A DNA stretch of 64,000 bases from positions 1-64,000 of the forward strand of contig NZ_JAAAPN010000015.1 of assembly GCF_009909205.1 (NCBI RefSeq), in the 5' to 3' direction. The notes beneath the pieces were generated by a model, which did no database searches, was not told the origin of the DNA, and saw only the letters and a list, made by a program, of their open reading frames with translations. Origin of the DNA: Aquabacterium fontiphilum (lineage in GTDB: Bacteria > Pseudomonadota > Gammaproteobacteria > Burkholderiales > Burkholderiaceae_C). Positions 52,059-60,563 of the stretch are shown one piece after another. Numbering within the stretch: position 1 is the first letter of the stretch; every line of letters starts with the position of its first letter. The position numbers and the translations under genes were made by a program.

Positions 52059-53382
52059 GCAATCCTTCCATCGGGATAACCCGAGCGGTGTGAGGGGGCG
52101 CGGTGTCGGGCAACATGTGGCCCAGCCCCCAGCTGTTGAAATGCGGTATGTATTGCACACTCCGGTAAATCCGGTCGAGTTCCTGTACCACCTGTTCCCA
52201 GGTGAATGAGCGGCGCACATGGCAGCGCCCCGCTCGACCCATGGCGTCGGCCAGGCTGGGATTCGCATGGAGTTGCGTCAGCCGCTCGGCCAGAGCCTGA
52301 GGATGGCGTGGCGGAACCAGATAGCCCGTCACCCCCTCCACCACCGTGTACTGGATGCCGCCCACTGCGCTGCCAATGACCGGGCGTCCACAGGCCATGG
52401 CTTCCAGCGGAGTGATGCCAAACGGCTCGTACCAGGGCGTGGTGACAAACACATCGGCAGCGGCGTAGTACAGCGGCAGCGTGTCCCGTGAGCGCTGGCC
52501 GGTGAAGGTGACCTGCGTGTGCACTCCCAGGCACCGGGCCAGCCGGCGCAGCCGTCCGATCTCCGGCGTGAGATGCTCGTCGGGTGAAGGATGGTTACCG
52601 CCCACCACGAGCAGGCGCGCGGGGACGCGTGCATCCAACAGCGCCAGCGCGCGGATCACGTTGTCTACCCCCTTGCGTGGCACCATTCGCCCCAGCTGCA
52701 AAATGATGAACTCATCTGCTCGCAGACCGAGGGCAGCGCGGGCGCGCTGGCGGTCCATGGGTCGGAAGTCCGTCGTGTCCACCCCGCATGGCACCATGCT
52801 CAGGCGTCGTGCATCGGTGTGGTACAGGCGAACCATGTCTTCGTGGTCCTGCGGGCATTCTGCGATCACACAGTCCGATGACTGCATCACCTGGCGCTCA
52901 ATCTCGATGCGTTCGGCCGGGAATGCGTCAGCCAGGCCCTGATGCTCGCGCCGCACCAAGCCAAGGGCGTGGAAGGTCGTCACCAGAGGAATGTCAAATG
53001 CCTCTTTGAGGCGCATGCCGGCCATGCCCGACATGAAAAAGTTGGCATGCGTCACGTCATAACCCCCGTTATGACGGGTCAGCCGTTCCGCTGCGCTGAT
53101 GAACTCGGGCATGTGTGGCAGCAGCGCCTCTTTGGGCAGGGGCTGTGCCGGACCGGCAGGCAGATGGACCACCCGCACACCACGGGTGAGGTCCACGCTG
53201 CCGGGCAGATCAGGGTGGTCGCGCCGCGTGAGCACGTCCACCTGATGTCCCATGCGGGCCAGCATGAGGGCCACCTTGGCCACATAGACGTTCTGACCAC
53301 CGGCATCCACGCCGCCCACTGCGGCGAGCGGGGATGCATGCTCGCTGATCAAGGCCACTTTCAGATTCTGTGGGTCCCTCAT
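52045..53382 (-). CDS. GT4 glycosyltransferase, sucrose-phosphate-synthase/MshA-like
   Basis: A 445-residue GT4 enzyme. The loop AAVGGVDAGGQNVYVAKVALMLARMGHQVDVLTRR is the sugar-phosphate acceptor signature seen in MshA and sucrose-phosphate synthases. It also has LQLGRMVPRKGVDNVIRALALL and EPFGITPLEAMACGRPVIGSAVGGI. It could make a phosphorylated disaccharide or act on a lipid acceptor. The last 45 residues go beyond the usual fold and include YIPHFNSWGLGHMLPD. It starts 17 bases after the PRC-barrel stop, so it is read from that sigma-54 promoter. Confidence 0.9.
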   Translation of the reverse strand: MRDPQNLKVALISEHASPLAAVGGVDAGGQNVYVAKVALMLARMGHQVDVLTRRDHPDLPGSVDLTRGVRVVHLPAGPAQPLPKEALLPHMPEFISAAERLTRHNGGYDVTHANFFMSGMAGMRLKEAFDIPLVTTFHALGLVRREHQGLADAFPAERIEIERQVMQSSDCVIAECPQDHEDMVRLYHTDARRLSMVPCGVDTTDFRPMDRQRARAALGLRADEFIILQLGRMVPRKGVDNVIRALALLDARVPARLLVVGGNHPSPDEHLTPEIGRLRRLARCLGVHTQVTFTGQRSRDTLPLYYAAADVFVTTPWYEPFGITPLEAMACGRPVIGSAVGGIQYTVVEGVTGYLVPPRHPQALAERLTQLHANPSLADAMGRAGRCHVRRSFTWEQVVQELDRIYRSVQYIPHFNSWGLGHMLPDTAPPHTARVIPMEGLHGHA

Positions 53383-53398
53383 GGTTTGGCCTCAGTCG

Positions 53399-53977
53399 TC
53401 AGCGCGACTGCCCACCCGTGGTGGCTGTACCGGTGTTCGTGCCCGTGTTGTTCGGCGAACCTGACTGGCTGGCACTGCCGGCTTGGCCTGCGCCCACTCC
53501 GTAGAAGCGGCGGTTCTCCGTGCTCCACTTCTCGTCGATCACGTTCGGCCAATTGTTCGGCTCGAAGCTGGGGGCGTCCTTCAGACGGTTCTTGTCGATG
53601 TCCAGCAGACGGTAGTCCCGGCCAGGCACGTTCTGGACGGCGGACCACGGCACTGCATGCAGGCGATCACCGATGCCCAGGAAGCCACCCGTCGAAACCA
53701 CGGCGTAAGTGATGGCGCCATTGCGGTCCACCACGATGTCTTTGATGTCGCCGATCTTCTCGCCCCGCGCATTGCGCAGGTCGGTGCCCATGATCTTGCT
53801 CACACGGTAGATGCGCTGCCAGTCATCAGCGCCCCCGCGGGCCGTGGGCGTTGCTGTTCCGGCTGCGGTGCCGCCGGTGTTGGCTGCGCCTGTGCCGCCA
53901 GTTTGTGCCCAGGCGCCGGAGGCAGCCAGCGACACGGCCACTGCGGCAAGAATCTGTCGGGTCGATTGAGTCTTCAT
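53399..53977 (-). CDS. Secreted PRC-barrel protein heading the glycan operon
   Basis: A 192-residue exported protein. The signal peptide (1-24) ends GAWAQ. A Gly/Thr-rich linker follows, then a PRC-barrel (about 55-140: SKIMGTDLRNARGEKIGDIKDIVVDRNGAITYAVVSTGGFLGIGDRLHAVPW) and a Gly/Ser/Asn/Thr-rich tail. Its barrel core closely resembles the cytosolic 14110 protein. AGGAG precedes the ATG. It is the first gene after a near-perfect sigma-54 promoter; the next seven genes follow with gaps below 25 bases, so its promoter probably serves them all. Confidence 0.88.
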   Translation of the reverse strand: MKTQSTRQILAAVAVSLAASGAWAQTGGTGAANTGGTAAGTATPTARGGADDWQRIYRVSKIMGTDLRNARGEKIGDIKDIVVDRNGAITYAVVSTGGFLGIGDRLHAVPWSAVQNVPGRDYRLLDIDKNRLKDAPSFEPNNWPNVIDEKWSTENRRFYGVGAGQAGSASQSGSPNNTGTNTGTATTGGQSR

Positions 53978-54017
53978 CGGATGCTCCTGGTGTTGTTGAA
54001 CACGATGGCCTTGTCGG

Positions 54018-54032
54018 GCAAGCCACGTGCCC
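54018..54032 (-). promoter_or_regulatory. Sigma-54 promoter for the PRC-barrel/glycan operon (53977 to 45906)
   Basis: Minus strand GGGCACGTGGCTTGC matches the consensus except at the first base. Predicted transcript start 54006; 29-base leader. It drives about 8 kb of tightly packed genes. Confidence 0.77.
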
Positions 54033-54178
54033 AGCGATCGGCCATGGCCTGTGGCGGGGGCATCCCGGTGGTTTGCCCATCGTTCCAACATGTAAGCGCT
54101 TGCAAAAGCAACGATCGCTCACGACTTGCCTCAGAAGTCCGGTACGCTGTGAGCCCTCTTGGGCTTCAAGGAGAACAG

Positions 54179-57160
54179 GTGCAGGCACTTCCCGGTCAGC
54201 AGCGCGGTCGCTTGTGGCCCGCGGCCAGCCTGCGCGTATATCTCATCGCCGTCATCGTGCTGGCGACGGTCCCGCTTGCAGGCTTGATCACGTGGTTGAT
54301 GGCCGAGGCGCTCAACGAAGCCCATCAGAAGCTGGTCGATGACCTCCAGCGCTCCGCCGCGGCCATTGCCCAGACCCTGGAGCGCGATCAGCAGTCGACC
54401 ATCGATGCCTTGATGATCCTGGCGCAGACCGAGTCGCTGCGTCAGCATGATCTTCAGTCCTTTCATCGCACCTTGCGGCAGATCCCGCCTGTGCGCCCCA
54501 CCTTGCGACACGTCTTTCTGGCAGACGAGGCCGGCCAGACCAAGCTCTCCAATGACAAGGCTTGGGGCGAGACTCCGCCTTACGGCTTGAGCGCTGCAGA
54601 GCGGCGTGTGATGCGAGACACGCGACGCGCGTTGATCAGCCGCATTGCGCGACGGCCGTCGGACGGGAAGTGGAGCATGCGCATCGCGGTCCCGGTCATC
54701 GTTGAAGACGTGCCCCAGTACTTTCTCGTGGCTGAGATCGACGCGGCCACCTGGCAGACCCTGTTGCCCGCCACACGTCATCCTGCCAATGGCTACATCA
54801 CCTTGTTCGACCAAGATGCCCGCGTGGTCGCCCGTACCTTGAACCCGGAGCGGTTCTTGGGGCATCTGCTGCCTGAGGAAGGGCGCCGCCGCATGGGTGA
54901 TGACATCGCGGGTCATCAGAAGGCACCTCTGATGGAGGGGGGGCTGACGTATGTGGCCTGGCATCGTCTGTCTGGTTCGGGCTGGGGCGTAGGGGTGGGG
55001 GTGGTGGCCAGTGAGCAGGACACCGCGCGTCAGCAGCCGCTGTTGCTGGCCGCTGTGGCCGGTTTGCTGTCTTTGCTGGCCGCTGGTTTGCTGGCCTTGC
55101 TGGTGGCACGCAAGGTGTCGCGTCCCTTGCGCCATCTGGCGGAGGGGCATCTGTCGACCGATGAACCGATTGCAGTCAAGGAGATCGGGCTTTTGCAGGC
55201 AGCGCTGGTCGACGCGGAGCAGCACCGACAACAGGCCAATGAGCATCTGGCGGCCAAGGCCACCGAGTTCGAGACGCTCTTCAACAGCACACCGATCGGC
55301 CTGTCCATCACACTGGATCGAACCGCACAGCAGGTCTGGCGCAACCCCGCCAAGGAGGCCATGCTGGGGGCCGAGCGCAAGGCGGTCATGTACGTGGCAG
55401 GGCGGGAGCTGACACCGGCCGAGCACCCCCTTCAACGCGCCGCCCGCGGTGAGGCCGTCCGCAATCTGGAGCTGGAGGTGCGGCAGGCCGATGGCACTTC
55501 TCTGCAGGTGCTGGCGCAGGCGGTTCCGCTGCTGGATGCCGGGGGGCAGCCACGGGGTGCCGTGGCGGCGTATGTGGACATCACTGAGCGCATGGCGGCG
55601 CAGCGGCGGCTGATCGAGGCGGAGCGGCGCCTGCGCGAAAGCCAGCAACTGGTGGAGTTGGCGCAGGAAGCCGGCCAGGTCGGGTTCTTTGACTACGCGG
55701 TGTTCAATCACACCGTGGTCTCCACCTCGGGGTTGAACCGCTTGTTCGGACAACCTCCAGAGCAGACCTTGCTCACGTGGTCGGAGTGGATTCGCTTCAT
55801 TCACCCGCAGGATCTGCCCAGAGTCGAGCAGGCGCTCAACGAAGCCTGGAAGGAAGAGCGCGATCACATCAGCTTTCTGATCCGCACCACCCCTGAGGTC
55901 CAGCCTGGGCGCTGGCTTGCCTGCCGGATGGTGGTGCTTTATGGGGAGCATGGTCAGCCGCAACGCGTGATCGGTGTGATGGTCGACATGACCATCCAGC
56001 ATGCTGCTGAACAGCAGCGGGCCCGTTTGATCGAGCAGGAGCAACATGCGCGCATGGAAGCCGAGAAGGCCAACCGCGCGAAGGATGAGTTCCTGGCCAT
56101 GCTGGGGCATGAACTGCGCAATCCGCTGGGTGCCATCTCGGGAGCGGTCGAGGTGCTTAACCGCATCGGCGCGCAGGATGCACCGGCCGTTCGGGTGCGG
56201 CAGATCATCACGCGGCAGACACGTCATCTGGCCCGTTTGATGGACGACCTGCTGGATGTGGCCCGGGTGATTGCTGGCAAGATCGTGTTGAGCCCCCAGC
56301 CAGTCGACCTGGGGCAACTGGTCGAACGGCTGCTGCATACCTTGAAAATGGCCGGCACCATCCAGAATCAGCCACTGGTGTTGCGGCTGGCGCCGGCCTG
56401 GGTACAGGCCGATGCGGTCCGGCTCGAGCAGATTGTCAACAACCTGCTGACCAATGCGGTCAAGTACGGCGGCGAGGGGAAACCCATCGAGATCATTGTC
56501 GAGCCGCGTGGCGCCGATGTGGCCCTCATGGTCCGTGACCACGGTGAAGGTATCCCCGCCTCACTGCTGCCCCACATCTTTGACATCTTCGTGCAAGGGG
56601 AACGCACGCTGGACCGACGGCAAGGGGGGCTGGGTATCGGGCTGACGCTGGTCAAACGGCTGGTGGACCTGCATCAGGGCCGCATCGAGGTGCACAGTGA
56701 CGCCCAAGGCAGTGTGTTCACCGTGACCCTGCCTGCTGTGGCGCCGCCCGAGCATGTGCCCTTCACGCCTCTGCCCGTGGTCAGCCCGCCCAGGCGCGTG
56801 GTGATCGTGGAGGACAACGAGGACGCGCTTGAGGCCCTGCGCTTCATGCTGGAGCTTCGTGGTCACACGGTATGGCTTGAGACGGATGGGCTGTCTGGTC
56901 AGGAGCGCATTCTGGAGGTGCAACCGGATCTCGCGCTGGTGGATCTGGGGCTGCCCACGCTGACCGGCTTCGAGGTGGCCAAGGCCTGCCGCGCGGCCGG
57001 GTTCGGCGGGCGCCTTGTTGCCCTGTCGGGGTATGGGCAGGCCCGCGATGTTGAACAGGCCCAGCAGGCGGGCTTCCACGCCCATTTGGTCAAGCCCATC
57101 GACCCGATGGCACTGGAGCGCGAACTGGTGCTCAGCGGCGCCTCAGATCTGCCTCATTGA
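54179..57160 (+). CDS. Hybrid sensor histidine kinase
   Basis: A 993-residue membrane kinase. Domains in order: membrane helix (about 18-42); periplasmic sensor (43-283, with a CACHE-like region); membrane helix (about 284-308); two PAS-like domains (about 360-470 and 485-615); HisKA with phospho-accepting His644 in MLGHELRNPLGAI; HATPase with NNLLTNAVKYGG and GGLGIGLTLVKRLV; and a C-terminal receiver with Asp922 in LALVDLGLPTLTGFEVA. The GTG start at 54179 has AAGGAGA 7 bases upstream; a longer frame overlaps the divergent PRC gene. No sigma-54 site precedes it, so it is probably made constitutively as the input of the system. Confidence 0.92.
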   Translation: MQALPGQQRGRLWPAASLRVYLIAVIVLATVPLAGLITWLMAEALNEAHQKLVDDLQRSAAAIAQTLERDQQSTIDALMILAQTESLRQHDLQSFHRTLRQIPPVRPTLRHVFLADEAGQTKLSNDKAWGETPPYGLSAAERRVMRDTRRALISRIARRPSDGKWSMRIAVPVIVEDVPQYFLVAEIDAATWQTLLPATRHPANGYITLFDQDARVVARTLNPERFLGHLLPEEGRRRMGDDIAGHQKAPLMEGGLTYVAWHRLSGSGWGVGVGVVASEQDTARQQPLLLAAVAGLLSLLAAGLLALLVARKVSRPLRHLAEGHLSTDEPIAVKEIGLLQAALVDAEQHRQQANEHLAAKATEFETLFNSTPIGLSITLDRTAQQVWRNPAKEAMLGAERKAVMYVAGRELTPAEHPLQRAARGEAVRNLELEVRQADGTSLQVLAQAVPLLDAGGQPRGAVAAYVDITERMAAQRRLIEAERRLRESQQLVELAQEAGQVGFFDYAVFNHTVVSTSGLNRLFGQPPEQTLLTWSEWIRFIHPQDLPRVEQALNEAWKEERDHISFLIRTTPEVQPGRWLACRMVVLYGEHGQPQRVIGVMVDMTIQHAAEQQRARLIEQEQHARMEAEKANRAKDEFLAMLGHELRNPLGAISGAVEVLNRIGAQDAPAVRVRQIITRQTRHLARLMDDLLDVARVIAGKIVLSPQPVDLGQLVERLLHTLKMAGTIQNQPLVLRLAPAWVQADAVRLEQIVNNLLTNAVKYGGEGKPIEIIVEPRGADVALMVRDHGEGIPASLLPHIFDIFVQGERTLDRRQGGLGIGLTLVKRLVDLHQGRIEVHSDAQGSVFTVTLPAVAPPEHVPFTPLPVVSPPRRVVIVEDNEDALEALRFMLELRGHTVWLETDGLSGQERILEVQPDLALVDLGLPTLTGFEVAKACRAAGFGGRLVALSGYGQARDVEQAQQAGFHAHLVKPIDPMALERELVLSGASDLPH

Positions 57161-57531
57161 GCGTCGGGTTGCTGCCCCATGAGACGCTGACGTGCCTGCG
57201 CCACCTCCTGCTCCTCTTCATCCGCATCGGTATCGGTATCGAAAAGGTCTGGCTCGGGGGGCGGTGGTGCCAGGTCGGGTGTGGTGGCGATGTGATCGGG
57301 CAGGATGTCACCGGCTTCGCGCACATGCTGCCCGTCGGCGGCACCCAGGAGCTCACCTGTGCCGGTGGAGTCAGTGTCTGCGGTCATGCCGTGCAGGCTG
57401 CCATCCACATCGACGCCAGCGATGTCGCTGGCGCTGTCGGACGTGTCGCTTGGACCCAATGCGCCGGTGCCATGACCTGGCCGCACGGGTTGGCTGTCCT
57501 CATCCAATCCAAGCAGAGGGCTGTGTGCCAT
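57154..57531 (-). CDS. Hypothetical acidic protein
   Basis: A 125-residue, strongly acidic and Pro-rich protein (MAHSPLLGLDEDSQPVRPGHGTG...) with a final helical stretch EEEQEVAQARQRLMGQQ. Most of it appears disordered. No family recognised. The start has CAGGAG and lies 25 bases after a predicted sigma-54 transcript start, which supports it as a real gene. It overlaps the 3' end of the kinase gene by 7 bases. Confidence 0.65.
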   Translation of the reverse strand: MAHSPLLGLDEDSQPVRPGHGTGALGPSDTSDSASDIAGVDVDGSLHGMTADTDSTGTGELLGAADGQHVREAGDILPDHIATTPDLAPPPPEPDLFDTDTDADEEEQEVAQARQRLMGQQPDAQ

Positions 57532-57567
57532 GGTGAGCTCCTGAGGTGAACATGGTCTCCTTCATGG

Positions 57568-57582
57568 GCAAGCCATGTGCCC
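57568..57582 (-). promoter_or_regulatory. Sigma-54 promoter for the 57531 gene
   Basis: Minus strand GGGCACATGGCTTGC has a perfect TTGC and one change after CAC. Predicted transcript start 57556; 25-base leader. It is nearly identical to the site at 54018. Confidence 0.7.
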
Positions 57583-57603
57583 TGGCGGGCGAGGCAGGGG
57601 CGC

Positions 57604-58077
57604 TCAACGCAGCACGCTGATGCTGCCATCCGACTCCATGTAGGCCCGCTTGACCTGTCGCAGGTCCTCAATGCCCTGAGACCGTAGCTTGGCCTGAAGT
57701 TCTTCCACAGTGAGCAGCTCCTGCTGGAGGTTGCCATACAGCACGCGGCCATGCTTGACCAGCAGCAGCGGTGGAGGGCTGACCAGGCGTCGAAACGATG
57801 GGAAGCGGTAGCTGGCCCAGTCGAGCGTGTAGTTCCACCCGACTATGGTGCTGATCAGCAGCATGCCTTCCGTGATGGTCTTGTATTCCCCGGCCATGGC
57901 GTTCTGTGCCGCATCGGCGATCAGAACCAGCAGCAGCACGTCTGCGATGGTCACCGAGCCGATGTCACGCCGTAGTACGAAGCGAAAGATCAGGAACAAG
58001 AACCAGTAAATGGCCGTGCCGCGCAGAACGATCTCGCCTGGCGACATCGTTATGTCAAACAGCCCGGCCACACTCAT
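57604..58077 (-). CDS. YetF/DUF421-family membrane protein
   Basis: A 157-residue membrane protein with three hydrophobic helices (about 18-35, 42-62, 70-88), followed by the small YetF cytoplasmic domain (RRLVSPPPLLLVKHGRVLYGNLQQELLTVEELQAKLRSQGIEDLRQVKRAYMESDGSISV). The domain is complete. The family is associated with sporulation and stress in Bacillus and is common near PRC-barrel and DUF883 genes. No biochemical role is established. It follows the DUF883-like gene by 3 bases and ends before the 57531 promoter. Confidence 0.9.
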   Translation of the reverse strand: MSVAGLFDITMSPGEIVLRGTAIYWFLFLIFRFVLRRDIGSVTIADVLLLVLIADAAQNAMAGEYKTITEGMLLISTIVGWNYTLDWASYRFPSFRRLVSPPPLLLVKHGRVLYGNLQQELLTVEELQAKLRSQGIEDLRQVKRAYMESDGSISVLR

Positions 58078-58080
58078 GCG

Positions 58081-58362
58081 TCAGCGGCGCAGAAGCTGGC
58101 GCACCACCATGCCGGCTGCAAGGGCCAGGCCCAGGCTTTTCAGGGGGTGCGTCCGCACATAGCTCTGCGTCTCGTTGACCCAGCGACGGCCTTGGGGCTC
58201 CAGGCGCTGTGCAGCGTGCTGCAGGTTGTCCACCATGCGATGCGCCCCGCTTTGCAGGTCGTCGACCACGGCATGCGCGCGGCTGCCTGCCTCACGACTC
58301 AAGGGGCTGCGCATGGCGTCGGTCATGTCGGAAAGAGGGGAAGTCGAATGCAACTTGGTCAT
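58081..58362 (-). CDS. DUF883/ElaB-like membrane-anchored protein
   Basis: A 93-residue protein. A helical region (AVVDDLQSGAHRMVDNLQHAAQRLEPQGRRWVNETQSYV) is followed by the C-terminal anchor THPLKSLGLALAAGMVVRQLLRR. It resembles the 13179 protein in layout. The ATG overlaps the isochorismatase stop (ATGA). Middle gene of an isochorismatase-DUF883-YetF operon. Likely an inner-membrane stress protein. Confidence 0.82.
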   Translation of the reverse strand: MTKLHSTSPLSDMTDAMRSPLSREAGSRAHAVVDDLQSGAHRMVDNLQHAAQRLEPQGRRWVNETQSYVRTHPLKSLGLALAAGMVVRQLLRR

Positions 58363-58994
58363 GTGGCTCTCCTGATGGCAAGGGGAGCCAGATTGAGCAA
58401 CTCGTGTGCCTGCCATGCCGTGGAGGCGCGCACATCGGCCTTGAAGACCCGTTGCATGTAGGCCAGCGCCTGCGCATGACGCTCAAGCGATTCAGCCGCG
58501 GCACAATCTTGCGGCACCCACAACCCGAAGCCACGAAGGTAGGCGTCTGCGGCGCTCATCTGGACGCACATGTCGGTGGACAGCCCGCCGATGATGAGGC
58601 GCTGGCAACCCAGGTGATCCAGCAGCAGATCAAGAGGGGTGCCATAAAACGCCGAGTGCCGCGGCTTGAGGATGACGTAGTCCGGCTCCTGGGGCGCCAG
58701 CAGGCGTACCAGCTCCGCGGCCACGCCCCCTTTCTGAACACATTGCGCTTTCACGTCACGAAACTCGCTGTGCCACGCGCCATAATGGTCATTGGCGTAC
58801 ACCGTGACCACCTGGTGAGACGCCAGCCTGTGCTTGAGCGCCGCAAGACGCGACGCCATGTGCAGGGCCGATTCCTCCAGATGTGGCGCCTCTGGGAAGG
58901 TCAGAGGATTGATCACATCGACCAAGAGCAGTACCAGCGGACTGGTGTCCGAGGTGGCCTGGGCTATCGGCGTGTCGGGACGATGAACATGCAT
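58359..58994 (-). CDS. Isochorismatase-like cysteine hydrolase
   Basis: A 211-residue enzyme with the complete triad Asp26 (VLLLVDVINPL), Lys110 (VILKPRHSAFYGTPLD) and Cys143 (GGLSTDMCVQMSAADA). The family includes nicotinamidase, isochorismatase and N-carbamoyl hydrolases; residues do not settle the substrate. The start at 58994 is uncertain because the sigma-54 site at 59008-59022 predicts a transcript beginning at 58996, two bases before the ATG. Divergent from the NtrC-type regulator gene. Confidence 0.88.
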   Translation of the reverse strand: MHVHRPDTPIAQATSDTSPLVLLLVDVINPLTFPEAPHLEESALHMASRLAALKHRLASHQVVTVYANDHYGAWHSEFRDVKAQCVQKGGVAAELVRLLAPQEPDYVILKPRHSAFYGTPLDLLLDHLGCQRLIIGGLSTDMCVQMSAADAYLRGFGLWVPQDCAAAESLERHAQALAYMQRVFKADVRASTAWQAHELLNLAPLAIRRAT

Positions 58995-59007
58995 GTCCCG
59001 ATACGCA

Positions 59008-59022
59008 GCAAGCTGGATGCCG
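59008..59022 (-). promoter_or_regulatory. Candidate sigma-54 promoter for the isochorismatase operon
   Basis: Minus strand CGGCATCCAGCTTGC has a perfect TTGC and one change (C for G) at the end of the -24 half. Predicted transcript start 58996, nearly at the assigned start codon. Confidence 0.52.
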
Positions 59023-59103
59023 ACCGGCAGAGACGAATCGTTACGTATGGTCTCGCCAGTTGGATTAGGGTAAGCACCCCATCCCAAACAGGAGAGTCTG
59101 ACC

Positions 59104-60489
59104 ATGAGCCATGCCCTGATCGTTGAGGATGACCGCGAAGCGGCCGAGATGATGGCCGCATTGATCGCCACAGAGAACTTCACCGTGGCGACCGCCCACA
59201 GCCTCCGCGAAGCGCGTGCGCAGCTGTCGTTGAACCAACCTGACCTTGTCCTGCTGGATCTGATGCTGCCTGACGGCAGCGGCATGGATCTGCTGGACGA
59301 CGGGCAGATGCTGGCCAACTCCGAAGTTGTGTTGATCACCGGCCACGCCAGCCTGGAAACATCCATCCAGGCTTTGCGTCATGGGGCTGCTGATTACCTG
59401 ATCAAACCGGTCAACATCAAGCAGCTGCAGGGCATTCTGTCGCGCGTGATGCGCCCGTCCGAGCTGCAGGCTGAACTGGTGTCCTTGCGCGAGAACGTCG
59501 AGGCACATGGCCATTTCGGTCATCTGTGGGGCCGGTCTTCGGCCATGCAGCGTGTCTATGAGCAACTGGCCAAGGTGGCCATCACCTCGGTGACGGTGTT
59601 CGTCACTGGCGAGAGCGGCAGCGGCAAGGAAGTGGTGGCGCGTACCGTGCACGATCTCAGCCGCCGACGCAAGCATCCCTTCCTGGCCGTCAACTGCGGG
59701 GCCATTTCGCCGAACCTGATTGAAAGCGAGATCTTCGGCCACGAGAAGGGCAGCTTCACGGGTGCCGAACGCACGCACCAGGGCTTTTTCGAGCGTGCCC
59801 ACGGCGGCACATTGTTCCTGGACGAAGTTACCGAGATGCCGCTGGAACTGCAGGTCAAGCTGCTGCGTGTGTTGGAAACCGGGATGTTCATGCGTGTGGG
59901 TTCGACCCAGCCGCGAGAGGCCGACGTGCGCATCATCGCGGCCACCAACCGTGATCCGATGCAGGCCGTGGCGCAAGGCAAGTTGCGTGAGGACCTGCTG
60001 TACCGGCTCAATGTGTTCCCGCTGTCATTGCCGCCCTTGCGCGATCGGCTGGAAGACATTCCGTTGCTGGCCGAGCATTTCCTGCAAGACATCTGCCAGC
60101 GCGAAGGCAAGCAGCGTCATTTCTCGGCGACGGCTCTGGAGGCCATGCAGCACTATCGCTGGCCAGGCAATGTGCGCGAGTTGCGCAACGTGGTGCAGCG
60201 CGCCTATGTGATGGCCAATGGCAGCGAGATCGGCCCGGACTGGATGCCTTGCGGCAGCGCGCCAGAGCCAGTGGTGGTGTCCAGTGGTACGCCGTCGCTG
60301 ACTTTGAAGATCGGCTCATCCATGGCGGAGGCGGAGCGCGCCTTGATCCTGGCCACGCTGCAGCATTTCGACAACCACAAGGAACGCACGGCGGCAGTGC
60401 TGGGCATCAGCCTCAAGACGCTGTACAACCGCTTGAAGGAGTACGCCAACGAGGTCGGCGCTGGCAGCAGCGAGTCTTCAGCGGCGTGA
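59104..60489 (+). CDS. NtrC-type sigma-54-dependent response regulator
   Basis: A 461-residue enhancer-binding activator. Receiver domain 1-120: acidic pocket Glu8/Asp9, phospho-acceptor Asp52 in LLDLMLPDG, and Lys101 in LIKPVN. AAA+ domain 140-380: Walker A GESGSGKE (169-176), sigma-54 contact loop GSFTGA (216-221) in place of the usual GAFTGA, Walker B GGTLFLDE (234-241), and the arginine-containing sensor regions. C-terminal Fis-type helix-turn-helix (HKERTAAVLGISLKTLYNRLKEY). AGGAGAG precedes the start. It carries no -24/-12 site of its own. It is the obvious activator of the island's sigma-54 promoters, presumably phosphorylated by a kinase in this region. Confidence 0.95.
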   Translation: MSHALIVEDDREAAEMMAALIATENFTVATAHSLREARAQLSLNQPDLVLLDLMLPDGSGMDLLDDGQMLANSEVVLITGHASLETSIQALRHGAADYLIKPVNIKQLQGILSRVMRPSELQAELVSLRENVEAHGHFGHLWGRSSAMQRVYEQLAKVAITSVTVFVTGESGSGKEVVARTVHDLSRRRKHPFLAVNCGAISPNLIESEIFGHEKGSFTGAERTHQGFFERAHGGTLFLDEVTEMPLELQVKLLRVLETGMFMRVGSTQPREADVRIIAATNRDPMQAVAQGKLREDLLYRLNVFPLSLPPLRDRLEDIPLLAEHFLQDICQREGKQRHFSATALEAMQHYRWPGNVRELRNVVQRAYVMANGSEIGPDWMPCGSAPEPVVVSSGTPSLTLKIGSSMAEAERALILATLQHFDNHKERTAAVLGISLKTLYNRLKEYANEVGAGSSESSAA

Positions 60490-60563
60490 TCGTCCGTGTG
60501 CCGACCGGCAAGCCGGTCGGCATTGCCTCAGCGAGGCCGCCTCAGCCTGACTTGGCGCAAGGC

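Noticed and set aside
54033-54178. GGTGGTTTGCC upstream of the hybrid kinase as a sigma-54 site
   Set aside because: The nearest GG is not 10 bases from the GC (the spacing is off), so it does not fit the strict -24/-12 geometry.
54131-56542. 803-codon minus-strand frame opposite the hybrid kinase
   Set aside because: High GC third positions leave the complementary frame open. The protein is His/Gln/Leu-rich noise, while the plus strand encodes clear HisKA and HATPase motifs.
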